Shown piece by piece: positions 7,890-16,835 of a stretch of DNA of 64,000 nt. The notes under the pieces are model-generated. The model was given only the letters and a program-made list of their open reading frames with translations. It was not told the origin of the DNA and searched no databases. Positions within the stretch are counted from its first letter, which is position 1. Each line of letters starts with the position of its first letter. The DNA lies in contig WRLT01000009.1 of the NCBI GenBank assembly GCA_009777485.1, forward strand, positions 1 through 64,000, read 5' to 3'. Made by a program: the position numbers and the translations under genes. This DNA is from Bacillota bacterium. GTDB lineage: Bacteria; Bacillota; Clostridia; Christensenellales; Pumilibacteraceae.

Positions 7890-7927
7890 AATAACCCCGT
7901 AAAAATAAAAATTTTTGCGGGGTTATT
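7890..7927 (+). terminator. Hairpin after tRNA-Leu, probable terminator
   Basis: AATAACCCCG (7890-7899) pairs perfectly with CGGGGTTATT (7918-7927). The loop is A/T-rich. There is no strong T run directly after the stem, so it is a terminator or processing signal with moderate support. Confidence 0.55.
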
Positions 7928-7993
7928 CAACTAAATTTTTCCCTGTTTGGGAAAAGTGAAATCGCGGATTTTGCTAAAACATAGGAAAACGGC

Positions 7994-8038
7994 TTGTGTT
8001 TTTAATTTTTTCGTGTTATACTTTATCATATCTTGATT
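7994..8038 (+). promoter_or_regulatory. Promoter and possible operator of the defence operon
   Basis: TTGTGT (7994-7999), 17 bases, TATACT (8017-8022). Just downstream ATCA-TATCT-TGAT (8026-8038) is a short inverted repeat that could bind the XRE-type repressor encoded next. Unlike the leaderless host promoters here, it leaves a leader of about 30 bases with a GAGGT ribosome binding site before the ATG at 8059. Confidence 0.5.
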
Positions 8039-8058
8039 AAGCGAAAAATGAGGTTAAA

Positions 8059-8250
8059 ATGAAATTCAGCGACATGGTCAAAGAAGTGCGAGGGCGATTG
8101 CAACTTACACAAAAACAGCTTGCCGATAAGTGTGGTGTCAAATATTACACGGTCAATCGATGGGAACAAGAGCGTCACAAGCCGAGTTTTTTGGTACGCC
8201 GTAAATTTGATGATTTTTGCAAAGAGCAGGGCATCAGCTTTGAAAAATAA
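8059..8250 (+). CDS. XRE-family HTH regulator of the defence operon
   Basis: This 63-residue protein is essentially one helix-turn-helix domain: KQLADKCGVKYYTVNRWEQERHKPS is the classic XRE pattern of two helices and recognition helix. It is the first gene of the operon, 20 bases before the coiled-coil gene. It most likely represses or tunes the operon through sites near its promoter. No sensor domain is present. Small XRE proteins head many defence operons. Confidence 0.85.
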   Translation: MKFSDMVKEVRGRLQLTQKQLADKCGVKYYTVNRWEQERHKPSFLVRRKFDDFCKEQGISFEK

Positions 8251-8270
8251 CCGAAAGGTAAGGAGTTAGA

Positions 8271-9398
8271 ATGAGTACATTAAAAGATATAGAACCATTT
8301 ATCGGCAAGAAAGATTTGTCGAAAACAGCGAAAGAAAACATTGTGCAGATTTTCTGCCAATTAGAAAGCGACACCCCGATTGAAACAATCGTTGCGAAAT
8401 TATTGGCATTCCCCCAAGATGTGTTGGGCGGCTATTTTTCGCAAGCCTTAGAGGGAAAGACGGCGAAAGAGAAAGACGAGTTTGTAACACGGCTCATTGA
8501 GAAAATAGAGCCGATAAAATTTGGTCATCTTTTTAGAGCCTATCACTCGTTTATTCGCATAGACGACCGTAAACGAGCCTTTGACCTTTTATTTTCAAAA
8601 ATGGAAACCGATCTAATCAAAAAACCCATCAACAAGCAGATTTTTCAGGGCTTAGACAAAATGATTAAAGAATGCAGTTTTGCGGCATTCCTTGTAACAT
8701 TCGACGAGGAGCAAAAACGCAACCTTAATATTTTTGCGACGTTCTTGCTAAGATACCTCGATTACAACAAGAGTAGCGAATTACTCTCGAACATCACCAA
8801 GTTTTATGATTTAAACCGTTTGGGATTGCCAAAGGAAATGCCCGTAACAATCGATGCGGCATCCGAAAAGGTTGAAAAAAAAGCCGCACCTAAAAAGCCG
8901 CCTACATTCGAGGAAATCCTTGCAATGGCGGTAGACAAGCACAAAGAGGTTGCATCGGCAAGAGATGCCCAAGTCGAACTACTAAAAACCGCCGAGGCAG
9001 AGGTCAAAAGATTGACAGCGGAATTGCAAGAAAAAAACGCTGAAATTGCAAGACTAAGAAACACCGTCGCCTCGCTCGAATCGCAGGGCGGCATCCTAAA
9101 AGATAAACTTTATAAAGCCGAATCCGATATCGAAAAGTTGCAAAAAGAAAAAGCCGCACTCGAAAGGGCAAATGCTGACTTGCAGGCACGGCTCGAAAAC
9201 ATTGCCTCAGGCTACGGGGCGGCAGGACAACAAGAGATGGACAGCCTAAAAGGAAAGCTATCGACGAGGCTGAAAGGCGAGTTTGAAAAGTTTGCCGAGA
9301 TAAAAAGTAAACATCCAGACATGGACTACTACGAGATTTTGATTTTGATACTTGATGAAGTCCAAAAGACGCTAAAAAAGAACGGAATAGAAATCTAA
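8271..9398 (+). CDS. Coiled-coil protein of the defence operon, unknown function
   Basis: The 375-residue protein has a helical N-terminal domain (~1-190) and a Lys/Pro/Ala linker (near 205-215, KKAAPKKPP). A long heptad-rich coiled coil follows (~225-310, with AEVKRLTAELQEKNAEIARL). It ends in a compact helical domain (~325-375). No enzymatic motif is visible. It is followed after 16 bases by the Hsp70-like gene. A coiled-coil protein paired with an Hsp70 ATPase could act as a nucleotide exchange or substrate-adaptor partner, as GrpE does for DnaK, but there is no sequence match to GrpE that I can see. That role is inference. Confidence 0.7.
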   Translation: MSTLKDIEPFIGKKDLSKTAKENIVQIFCQLESDTPIETIVAKLLAFPQDVLGGYFSQALEGKTAKEKDEFVTRLIEKIEPIKFGHLFRAYHSFIRIDDRKRAFDLLFSKMETDLIKKPINKQIFQGLDKMIKECSFAAFLVTFDEEQKRNLNIFATFLLRYLDYNKSSELLSNITKFYDLNRLGLPKEMPVTIDAASEKVEKKAAPKKPPTFEEILAMAVDKHKEVASARDAQVELLKTAEAEVKRLTAELQEKNAEIARLRNTVASLESQGGILKDKLYKAESDIEKLQKEKAALERANADLQARLENIASGYGAAGQQEMDSLKGKLSTRLKGEFEKFAEIKSKHPDMDYYEILILILDEVQKTLKKNGIEI

Positions 9399-9414
9399 AC
9401 CGAAAGAGGGGACA

Positions 9415-10950
9415 ATGGAAAAAAGCGGCAGTCAAAAATTGCATATCGGCATTGACTTCGGAACGACAAACATTTCGATTACAGGCTTAATCATAGACGA
9501 GGTCTTGAAAAAAAGATTCCCCGTGCGTTACGGCGAGGAGGGTGTTCCGTTCCCCTCGATTTTGTCGATAGGCAGAGATGATAGCGGCGCATTAAAGGTC
9601 AAGTTTGGTAGAAAGGTCAAGTCGCACATTGCCGAATTTGAGGAAAAAGGCGAAGTCATAATAAAATCATTAAAAACATCAACAGCCGATGAGGAACGAG
9701 AGTTCCAGATTTTTGGCAAAGCTTTCAAGCCCGATGCAATAATCGGCGGCTTAATGAAAGCAATCAAAAAGTTTATAAAAGAATATCGAGAACACCCGGT
9801 CGAAATCACGGAAGCGACAATAGCCGTCCCCGTCGATTTTTCATTATACCAGCGAAAAATGCTGATAGGGGCATTTCGCAAAACGGGCATTAAAGTAAAC
9901 AAAATCATAAGCGAGTCAACAGCGGCTTACATAAGCAACCGCAAGAAAGTCGAGAGCCTATCAAATGTCATGGTGTTCGATTGGGGCGGCGGTACATTAG
10001 ACATAAGCCTCCTAAACATCGACAAATCACTCGGTCGAATAAACGAACTCGCAACCGCAGGTTGGGCTGTGGCGGGCGATAGAATAGACGAACTCATTGC
10101 CGAGTATTTGCATCAAAAGATGGTCACAAGCGGCGAGTACAGCGAAATACAAGTAAGCTACAAAGAACTAAGCCCCAAGGATAGAATTAAAATCCTTACC
10201 GAAGCAGAAAAGGTAAAAATCAATTTTAGCGAGGAGGACAATATCGATGAGTCGCAAAAAGTGTTCATGCTTGACTACTGTGGCGAAAAGAGAGTCCGTT
10301 GCGATATCGATTACGAAACCTTTTGCGAACTGATAAAAGCAGTTGTTGGCGATGCAACGGGGCTAATCAAGACGGTATTGGACAAAGCCGAGATGAGCAT
10401 TAAGATGCTCGGTGCAATCATCATGGTCGGCGGCAGTACAAACCTTTTGCCGCTTAGAGAATACTTGGAAGAGGAATTGGCATTCCGTCATCAAATCAAA
10501 ATCGTTTACCCCGAAAAGGTGCAATGGTCGGTATCCGAGGGGGCGGCAATAATCGACACTTTGGATTGCGGCTACACCTTAAACCAAGACATCAGCCTTG
10601 TGATGAGTGACGGTACGCCGTATCCGATTTTGAAAAAAGGGATGCAGATACCGATTGAACCGCACACCGTGTCGTTTGGAACCATAGACGATGCAGAGAG
10701 CGCAAGCTTCATTTTTTGCGATGACAAGAACAACCTGTTGCTTAGAAGCTCAATGAATTCAAAAGGGTACGACGGCGAAAGCTACTATGTTACCGCAAGA
10801 GTCGACAATGATTTGGTCGCCCAGATTACGCTTGACAGCAGATACCGAATGGCGATGACGGAGCCGAAAAACTTGGAAATCCGAGGGCTTAACTTTTACT
10901 ACGATATTTCTCAAATCGACAAATGCGATTACACAGAGGAACTCGACTAA
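9415..10950 (+). CDS. Hsp70-like ATPase without lid domain
   Basis: The nucleotide-binding domain of the Hsp70/actin fold is complete: phosphate-1 motif GIDFGTTN (residues 12-19), phosphate-2 motif FDWGGGTLD (188-196) and adenosine motif VGGSTNLLPLRE (338-349). After residue ~390 there is a short beta-rich region and no helical lid, so at 511 residues it is about 100 shorter than DnaK. It clearly differs from the housekeeping DnaK at 36.4 kb. Its stop codon overlaps the start of the helicase gene (TAATG), which ties it to the helicase functionally. It may remodel the DrmAB-type complex or sense a phage protein; this is inference. Confidence 0.9.
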   Translation: MEKSGSQKLHIGIDFGTTNISITGLIIDEVLKKRFPVRYGEEGVPFPSILSIGRDDSGALKVKFGRKVKSHIAEFEEKGEVIIKSLKTSTADEEREFQIFGKAFKPDAIIGGLMKAIKKFIKEYREHPVEITEATIAVPVDFSLYQRKMLIGAFRKTGIKVNKIISESTAAYISNRKKVESLSNVMVFDWGGGTLDISLLNIDKSLGRINELATAGWAVAGDRIDELIAEYLHQKMVTSGEYSEIQVSYKELSPKDRIKILTEAEKVKINFSEEDNIDESQKVFMLDYCGEKRVRCDIDYETFCELIKAVVGDATGLIKTVLDKAEMSIKMLGAIIMVGGSTNLLPLREYLEEELAFRHQIKIVYPEKVQWSVSEGAAIIDTLDCGYTLNQDISLVMSDGTPYPILKKGMQIPIEPHTVSFGTIDDAESASFIFCDDKNNLLLRSSMNSKGYDGESYYVTARVDNDLVAQITLDSRYRMAMTEPKNLEIRGLNFYYDISQIDKCDYTEELD

Positions 10951-13484
10951 TGAAAGCAAGCAACCTGCAATTCAAAAGCAATTTGTATGTGCTGAATGCT
11001 GATGGCAAGAGTTCAAAGGAATTCATGAAGCAGGTTTCGGACGCCAAAACGCTACTGCATATCCACAGACGCAGTAGCGGCATTTTGCTTGATTGGCAAA
11101 GAAAATTTGCCGATCAGGGAATGAGTTGTGCTTTAGCAAAAAGGGTAAGGGATGACACCGTTGAAATAATAGACCGTCATACACATGGCATCGTAACCGA
11201 GAACGGAAAGAAAATTTGTGTTTGCAAGTGCCAACATAAAGAATGCTCAAGATATTCGATATGCAGTAGCCACCCATATTTTAGAGAAGTAACCTTGGAG
11301 TACGAGCCAGACGCGCCCCCGCCGCGCACGGTTGTAGACACGGGCAGAATTGATTTTGGATACTTCGGCGATTCGCCCGTCAAGCCGCCGGAGGTTGTAA
11401 AGATTACGCCGTTTATTCCGACCGCTCCACAGCATGAGGACAACTCATGGCACAGCTACAAGGGATGGAAAGAGGAACACAGTGTTCGGGGGCATGAGCG
11501 TAGGTTGCCAGACGGCACTACAACTTGGGTAAGAGGGCACACAAGAGGCGGCGGTTTTAGCGGCGGTTGGGAACATCCTGACAACATAATTGGCGGCACA
11601 GTAAAGCCGCAACCAAACGTAGAACCCGTGGTTGAGCCAGAGTACGATGACACAATCGAATTTGAGGATGGCGAGGTTACACCAGACTACACCCTTAAAA
11701 ATCTTGTGAAGATAGACAGCGCCGACGGGATAATCACGGCGGCAATTGAGGAACGTATCCTTGTAAATGGCGGGGCAGGCACGGGCAAGACACACACCGT
11801 CATAGAGCGGCTAAAATACATTTTGAAACATGCCCTGACAAAGCCAGACGAAATATTGGTTTTATGTTTTTCAAGGGCGGCGGTCAAAGTAATCCGCAAA
11901 AGGTTGAAAGACGAAATCCTTGCGGGCGGCTTAGATTACGATGCCGAGCAAATCGACATTAGAACCTTCGACTCGTTTGCGACCTACTACCTAAAGGAAG
12001 CCGACCAAAACATCAACCTGCAATACGCAGACTACGATGAAAGAATTCGGCGGTTTATTCGTAGGTTTACACAGCACCCTGAGGAAATAGACGACAACCT
12101 AAGCTACCTCGTTGTCGACGAGATACAAGACCTCGTAGGCGACAGAGCCGAAATGGTAAAGTGCTTGCTCGACAAGATAAGCTGCGGCTTTTTGTTGCTC
12201 GGCGACCAATGCCAAGCAATATACGATTATCAAGTAGACGATGACCAACTGAATGCGGCAAAGTTTTTTGCATGGCTTGACGATAGATTTGGCAAGGAAT
12301 TGAAGCAGTACGAACTGACAAAGAACTACCGACAAAAAACTGCAATTCAAACCGAAATCGTGCCGCTAAGGCAAGCAATGCTATCTGACGGCATCAAAGG
12401 GCAAAAGCGAGAATTACAACGCATAATAAAAAAGTTTAGCGTAGGCAACATGACCATCGATGAAATGATAGAGTGTTGCTCTGGCGAGCGGGCAATTCTT
12501 TCGTGGTCAAACGGCGACGCTTACAGCATAAGTCAAGACTTGTATACGGCGAAAAACGCAGTCGAACACCTTTTGCTTGGCAACAGCAGAAAGACGGCCT
12601 ACACAAAAGAGTTGGCATACATTCTTTCGACTTACCCTGAAAAGGATATATCGCAAAGGACATTTTTGCAGTTAGCGCAAGAGAACGGTGTTGAGGACAA
12701 GGAAGCTAGAAGGCTTTGGAACGCATTGCATAAATTAGACCCGCGCAAGCAAGGTTTTGTCGAGTTGGCAGAAGTTCGCAAGCAAATGCTTTGGGAGGGC
12801 GGTGCAGCCGAGGAATTGATAAATACAAACGATTCGACCGTAACAATATCAACGATACACAAAGCCAAGGGCAAAGAATACGATGAGGTTTTAATCAAGC
12901 TGTCAAAAATCAAACCGAAGGCGGGAAAGAACGATACCGCCGAAATCAAAGTATATTATGTTGCCCTTACAAGAGCCAAGAGCGGAATCGTGGTAAAAAT
13001 TGAATCGTCGACCTACGATGAAAAAACAAAAACAGGGCGTTTCCTAAGGTGCAAAAACCGAGTAACCAAGTACGAACTCGGCTTGGACGGCGACATAGAT
13101 ATGCTGAGTTTTGTTGACAAAAGACTTTTTGGAAGCGATGCCGCAGTACGAGCGAACCAAGATTATATTCGCTACAAGGTAAAGCGAGGCGACAGCCTAA
13201 CGGTTTGGTTAGAGGATGGCATTTATAAGATTTTTCATCACGACCGAGTTATCGGCAGCATGAATCATGCGGCATTTGAAACACATTGGAGTTATGTGTC
13301 ATGGTTCAAAAAAAGCATTCCGCACTACCTAACCGATTACAATCGGTTCGTGGACATTTATGTCAGCGATGTAATAACCGTCGTAAACAGGGGTGTCCAC
13401 GCAAGCACAGCAGAGCCGTACTCGAAATCAGGATTTTGGCTAGGCGTAGATTTTTGCGGTTACTCACGGCCGATGGAGGAATAA
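10950..13484 (+). CDS. UvrD/Rep-type SF1 helicase with novel N-terminal region
   Basis: Starting at the ATG at 10950, which overlaps the preceding stop, the protein has 844 residues. Residues ~270-760 form a UvrD-like helicase: Walker A GGAGTGKT (274-281), VVDEIQDL, LLGDQCQAIYDYQ, the STIHKAKGKEYDEV motif and a late VALTRAKSG. The first ~250 residues are unusual. They carry a cysteine cluster (C90, C92, C94, C99, C105) that may bind zinc, and a basic segment VRGHERRLPDGTTTWVRGH (179-197) known as a short repeated R-H-RxLPDGT-VR-H motif in diverse accessory proteins. The product probably unwinds or translocates on DNA in the defence complex. DrmA follows after three bases. Confidence 0.9.
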   Translation: MKASNLQFKSNLYVLNADGKSSKEFMKQVSDAKTLLHIHRRSSGILLDWQRKFADQGMSCALAKRVRDDTVEIIDRHTHGIVTENGKKICVCKCQHKECSRYSICSSHPYFREVTLEYEPDAPPPRTVVDTGRIDFGYFGDSPVKPPEVVKITPFIPTAPQHEDNSWHSYKGWKEEHSVRGHERRLPDGTTTWVRGHTRGGGFSGGWEHPDNIIGGTVKPQPNVEPVVEPEYDDTIEFEDGEVTPDYTLKNLVKIDSADGIITAAIEERILVNGGAGTGKTHTVIERLKYILKHALTKPDEILVLCFSRAAVKVIRKRLKDEILAGGLDYDAEQIDIRTFDSFATYYLKEADQNINLQYADYDERIRRFIRRFTQHPEEIDDNLSYLVVDEIQDLVGDRAEMVKCLLDKISCGFLLLGDQCQAIYDYQVDDDQLNAAKFFAWLDDRFGKELKQYELTKNYRQKTAIQTEIVPLRQAMLSDGIKGQKRELQRIIKKFSVGNMTIDEMIECCSGERAILSWSNGDAYSISQDLYTAKNAVEHLLLGNSRKTAYTKELAYILSTYPEKDISQRTFLQLAQENGVEDKEARRLWNALHKLDPRKQGFVELAEVRKQMLWEGGAAEELINTNDSTVTISTIHKAKGKEYDEVLIKLSKIKPKAGKNDTAEIKVYYVALTRAKSGIVVKIESSTYDEKTKTGRFLRCKNRVTKYELGLDGDIDMLSFVDKRLFGSDAAVRANQDYIRYKVKRGDSLTVWLEDGIYKIFHHDRVIGSMNHAAFETHWSYVSWFKKSIPHYLTDYNRFVDIYVSDVITVVNRGVHASTAEPYSKSGFWLGVDFCGYSRPMEE

Positions 13485-13487
13485 GCG

Positions 13488-16400
13488 ATGGGTAGATTTG
13501 ACAAATACTACGAGGCACAAGAATTCATCTTGGACATCGTGCGAAAAGAATTAGTCGGACCCGTTGACGAAAACGAGGTAATCGAGGTGTACCCGATACA
13601 CACTTATGTGACGGGTATTTTGTGGCCGAAAAGAAATAAAAGCGGCGAGGACGCATCTGAGCCAAGAAACATAGGCTTGTTGGACTTGCCTTCGACTGAG
13701 GACGAGAGCGAGGACGATGCGGCAGTCGACAACCTAATGGACATCGATGATGAGATTAGCACAGGCGCAGTTAACACCGCCGCTGTACGAAAGCCTTCAA
13801 CGATGGGCATCAGTTGTATTTTGGCAGATGACGAAAAGTCGGTTAAGGTCATTTTTAAATACGCAAAGTACATTCATTCCGAGGAGGAAGTCAGGTACGG
13901 CGAGAATAACGAAAAAAAGAAAGTCATTCATAAATTTGAGAGAAAGCCCGAAATCGTAGAACTCGAATTTGATTTTTCAAGAGAGCGGCTACAATACAAG
14001 CCGATAGATAGTACGAGCCTTGACGGCAAGGGGATTGAGATAATTGCCACGAGCCGCAGACGAAATAAGAGCGGCAAGCGACTTATCACATTCACCGTTA
14101 CAAATTTAGTGATAGCGGCACAAAAGGAAATCCCCGAAAGCGAAAGCACCTTGTTCCAATGCGAACTAAGGCTAATTGCAAGCAAGCCGTTTTTGGCGAT
14201 AGAGCAAGAGTTTTCAGGCGAGGACATCGAGGGTCAAATTTTAAGGATGCAGTACCGCACAGTTAAGAACTTCGCCCAAGGACACGGCTGTGCGGCAAGA
14301 GCGACAAACCACGACAACCCAAGGGAAATTATCTCGTGCTTTGTGCCAACGGTGGAAGTTAATCAAATGAAGTCGCTCGAATCGGCAGACGAGAAGCTGT
14401 TCAGCTTGCAGTATCTATACACCGCAAGTAAAAGCGAAATCATAGAAAAGCTGAAAGCATTCCTCGGTAGCTACCGAGATTTTAGGGCAAGCGAGAACAC
14501 CGTATCCGCAAGGTTTACCACATTCAAAGCTGCCGCCAAAAAGTCGATAGAAAATATTGATACCTGCATAGCACGAATCGAAAAGGGAATCGAGGTGCTT
14601 GCAACGAACTCAAACGCTTGGCGAGCCTTTACGCTTTGTAACAAGTCGATGCGAGAACAAAGAATCAGCATGGACTTAAAAAAAGGAAAGATAGCTACAC
14701 GAGCGGAATTCAGCGGCGACCCCAAGTGGTATCCGTTTCAGCTTTTCTACCTCATCATGATAATTCCCGACATCGCAGGCGGCAACGGCAATTTCAACGA
14801 TGCGGTGGACTTGTTATACTTCCCGACAGGCGGCGGCAAGACCGAGGCGTACCTTGCCGTGTCGGCATTCATAATTTTTTATGAGAGAATAACCAAACCG
14901 CAGATGAATCACGGCGTAACGGTTTTGATGCGGTACACTTTAAGGCTTTTGACCATTCAGCAGTTTGAAAGAGCCGCAGCCTTGATTTGTGCTTGCGAGG
15001 ACATCCGTAAGGCAGAGAGAATGGGCGATAGCGAAATATCCATAGGGCTTTGGATTGGGGGCGAAAGTTCGCCAAACCGAATCAAAAGCACACAGACATC
15101 AAAAGGTGCCGCCGAAATTTTAGAGATGATAAAAGCGGAGGAATATGTCGCAAGCACAAGCAACCCGATACAAATCACCGCTTGTCCGCATTGCGGCAAG
15201 TCGTTAGACGCTACAAATTACTTCACGCCTGACCAAGCCGAAATGATTATCAAATGCCCCAACGGGTGTTTCGGAAACAATCTTCCCATTTATATTGTGG
15301 ATGACGACATCTACAATAAGCGACCAACCCTCGTAATAAGCACGGTTGACAAGTTTGCGAGAATCGTGTGGGAGGAAAGAACGTCCGCACTTTTTGGCGG
15401 CACAAACAGCAACCCACCGAGGCTAATCATACAAGACGAGTTACACCTCATATCGGGACCCTTAGGAACACTAACGGGGATTTACGAATCAGCCGTAGAC
15501 AAGCTGTGTTGTAGCGGTACGCACAAGCCAAAAGTTATTGCCTCAACGGCAACGGTCAAGCGGTCAAAGTATCAGATAAAGAACCTCTACAATAGAGATA
15601 TTTTTCAATTCCCGCCCAACGGCATAGATTCGACATCATCGTTTTTTGCAGAGAGGGCGACAAGAGATGAAAGACCCGTAAGAACCTACATCGGCATAAC
15701 CGAGCAAGGCGGCAGTATGCTAGACTTGTTCCTAAGAACTTTCTCGGCTGTGAGTCTTGCAAACTACCTCCTGTATTTTAAGAAAACAGACCTTAGCATC
15801 ATAGACCATTACTACACGATGGTCGGCTACTTTAATGCTCTCCGAGATTTGGGGACATCGTCAACCGCCCTTCGAGAAAGAATGGAAGCTCACATCGACT
15901 CGCTGCTTAACACGAAATTCAAGCGTTATGCCGATGTGTTAGGCTTGCCAAAATACAAGTACACGAAAAAAATTAAGGTGTCGGAGGAAGGCGAGAAGGA
16001 CAGGTTCGAGGAAAAGGAAATCGTAAGAGGGTATCAATTTAATTTATTCCCGCCGCATAAAGAACCAAGGCAGACTCGCACCGCCGAACTTACAAGCCGC
16101 CGTAGCGCCTTTGAAATAAAGAAAATTCTCGACCATTTAAACATCGCCCTAACGGACACAGGGGTCGGCAGAGAGGATTTGGTATACAACTACGTGCTTG
16201 CCTCGAATATGTTCTCGGTCGGCGTAGACATCGACCGCTTAGGCACGATGCTCGTTTACGGACAGCCAAAGAGCAATTCCGAGTACATCCAATCAACGAG
16301 CCGCGTCGGCCGCTCAAACCCCGGCATTGTGTTTGCAGGCTTAAACTCGTTTAGGTCACGAGATAGGTCGTTTTACGAAAACTTCTACGACTACCACAAC

Positions 16401-16832
16401 AACTTTTATAAGTATGTCGAAGCGACAAGCGTCACGCCGTTTTCGATAAGAAGCATAGAGAAGGCTTTGCATTCGGTTTTTGTCGCCTTAGTTCGCCACA
16501 CGGTGCCGGGACTTAACACGAACCGAGGGGCAAGCAACTTCCGAAAGACCAACCCCACAGTCATCGCATTGAGGGCTTACCTTTTAGAAAGGATAAATCA
16601 GGTTCAGCCAGCCGCTGTAAAATTCGCTACGGAATACCTTGACAACTTTATAAAGAGTTGGGATGAATACGAGGGCGGTAAATTGGTCTATGATATCAAG
16701 AAAGAGGGTCGAGGTCAAGGCAATTATATTGCACTTTTGACAGCTGCAGAGGAAGAGGATGACACCGCTTACAAAACGCTAAATTCAGTAAGGAATGTCG
16801 ACAGCAGCTCGAACATTTTCGTGAGGAGGTAG
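13488..16832 (+). CDS. drmA: DrmA-like SF2 helicase (DISARM-related)
   Basis: The 1114-residue protein has a long N-terminal region (~1-430) followed by an SF2 helicase: Walker A FPTGGGKTEAY (445-455), the DExH box DELH (650-653), STATV (686-690), motif V SVGVDIDRLG and motif VI QSTSRVGRS (935-943). An inserted zinc-ribbon-like CPHC...CPNGC lies at 566-594. This architecture and the pairing with a DUF1998 gene match DrmA, the helicase of DISARM antiphage systems. DISARM itself also needs a DNA methyltransferase, which is absent here. The start ATG lies three bases after the preceding stop. Base and codon use differ from the flanking chromosome genes. Confidence 0.85.
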   Translation: MGRFDKYYEAQEFILDIVRKELVGPVDENEVIEVYPIHTYVTGILWPKRNKSGEDASEPRNIGLLDLPSTEDESEDDAAVDNLMDIDDEISTGAVNTAAVRKPSTMGISCILADDEKSVKVIFKYAKYIHSEEEVRYGENNEKKKVIHKFERKPEIVELEFDFSRERLQYKPIDSTSLDGKGIEIIATSRRRNKSGKRLITFTVTNLVIAAQKEIPESESTLFQCELRLIASKPFLAIEQEFSGEDIEGQILRMQYRTVKNFAQGHGCAARATNHDNPREIISCFVPTVEVNQMKSLESADEKLFSLQYLYTASKSEIIEKLKAFLGSYRDFRASENTVSARFTTFKAAAKKSIENIDTCIARIEKGIEVLATNSNAWRAFTLCNKSMREQRISMDLKKGKIATRAEFSGDPKWYPFQLFYLIMIIPDIAGGNGNFNDAVDLLYFPTGGGKTEAYLAVSAFIIFYERITKPQMNHGVTVLMRYTLRLLTIQQFERAAALICACEDIRKAERMGDSEISIGLWIGGESSPNRIKSTQTSKGAAEILEMIKAEEYVASTSNPIQITACPHCGKSLDATNYFTPDQAEMIIKCPNGCFGNNLPIYIVDDDIYNKRPTLVISTVDKFARIVWEERTSALFGGTNSNPPRLIIQDELHLISGPLGTLTGIYESAVDKLCCSGTHKPKVIASTATVKRSKYQIKNLYNRDIFQFPPNGIDSTSSFFAERATRDERPVRTYIGITEQGGSMLDLFLRTFSAVSLANYLLYFKKTDLSIIDHYYTMVGYFNALRDLGTSSTALRERMEAHIDSLLNTKFKRYADVLGLPKYKYTKKIKVSEEGEKDRFEEKEIVRGYQFNLFPPHKEPRQTRTAELTSRRSAFEIKKILDHLNIALTDTGVGREDLVYNYVLASNMFSVGVDIDRLGTMLVYGQPKSNSEYIQSTSRVGRSNPGIVFAGLNSFRSRDRSFYENFYDYHNNFYKYVEATSVTPFSIRSIEKALHSVFVALVRHTVPGLNTNRGASNFRKTNPTVIALRAYLLERINQVQPAAVKFATEYLDNFIKSWDEYEGGKLVYDIKKEGRGQGNYIALLTAAEEEDDTAYKTLNSVRNVDSSSNIFVRR

Positions 16833-16835
16833 GGG

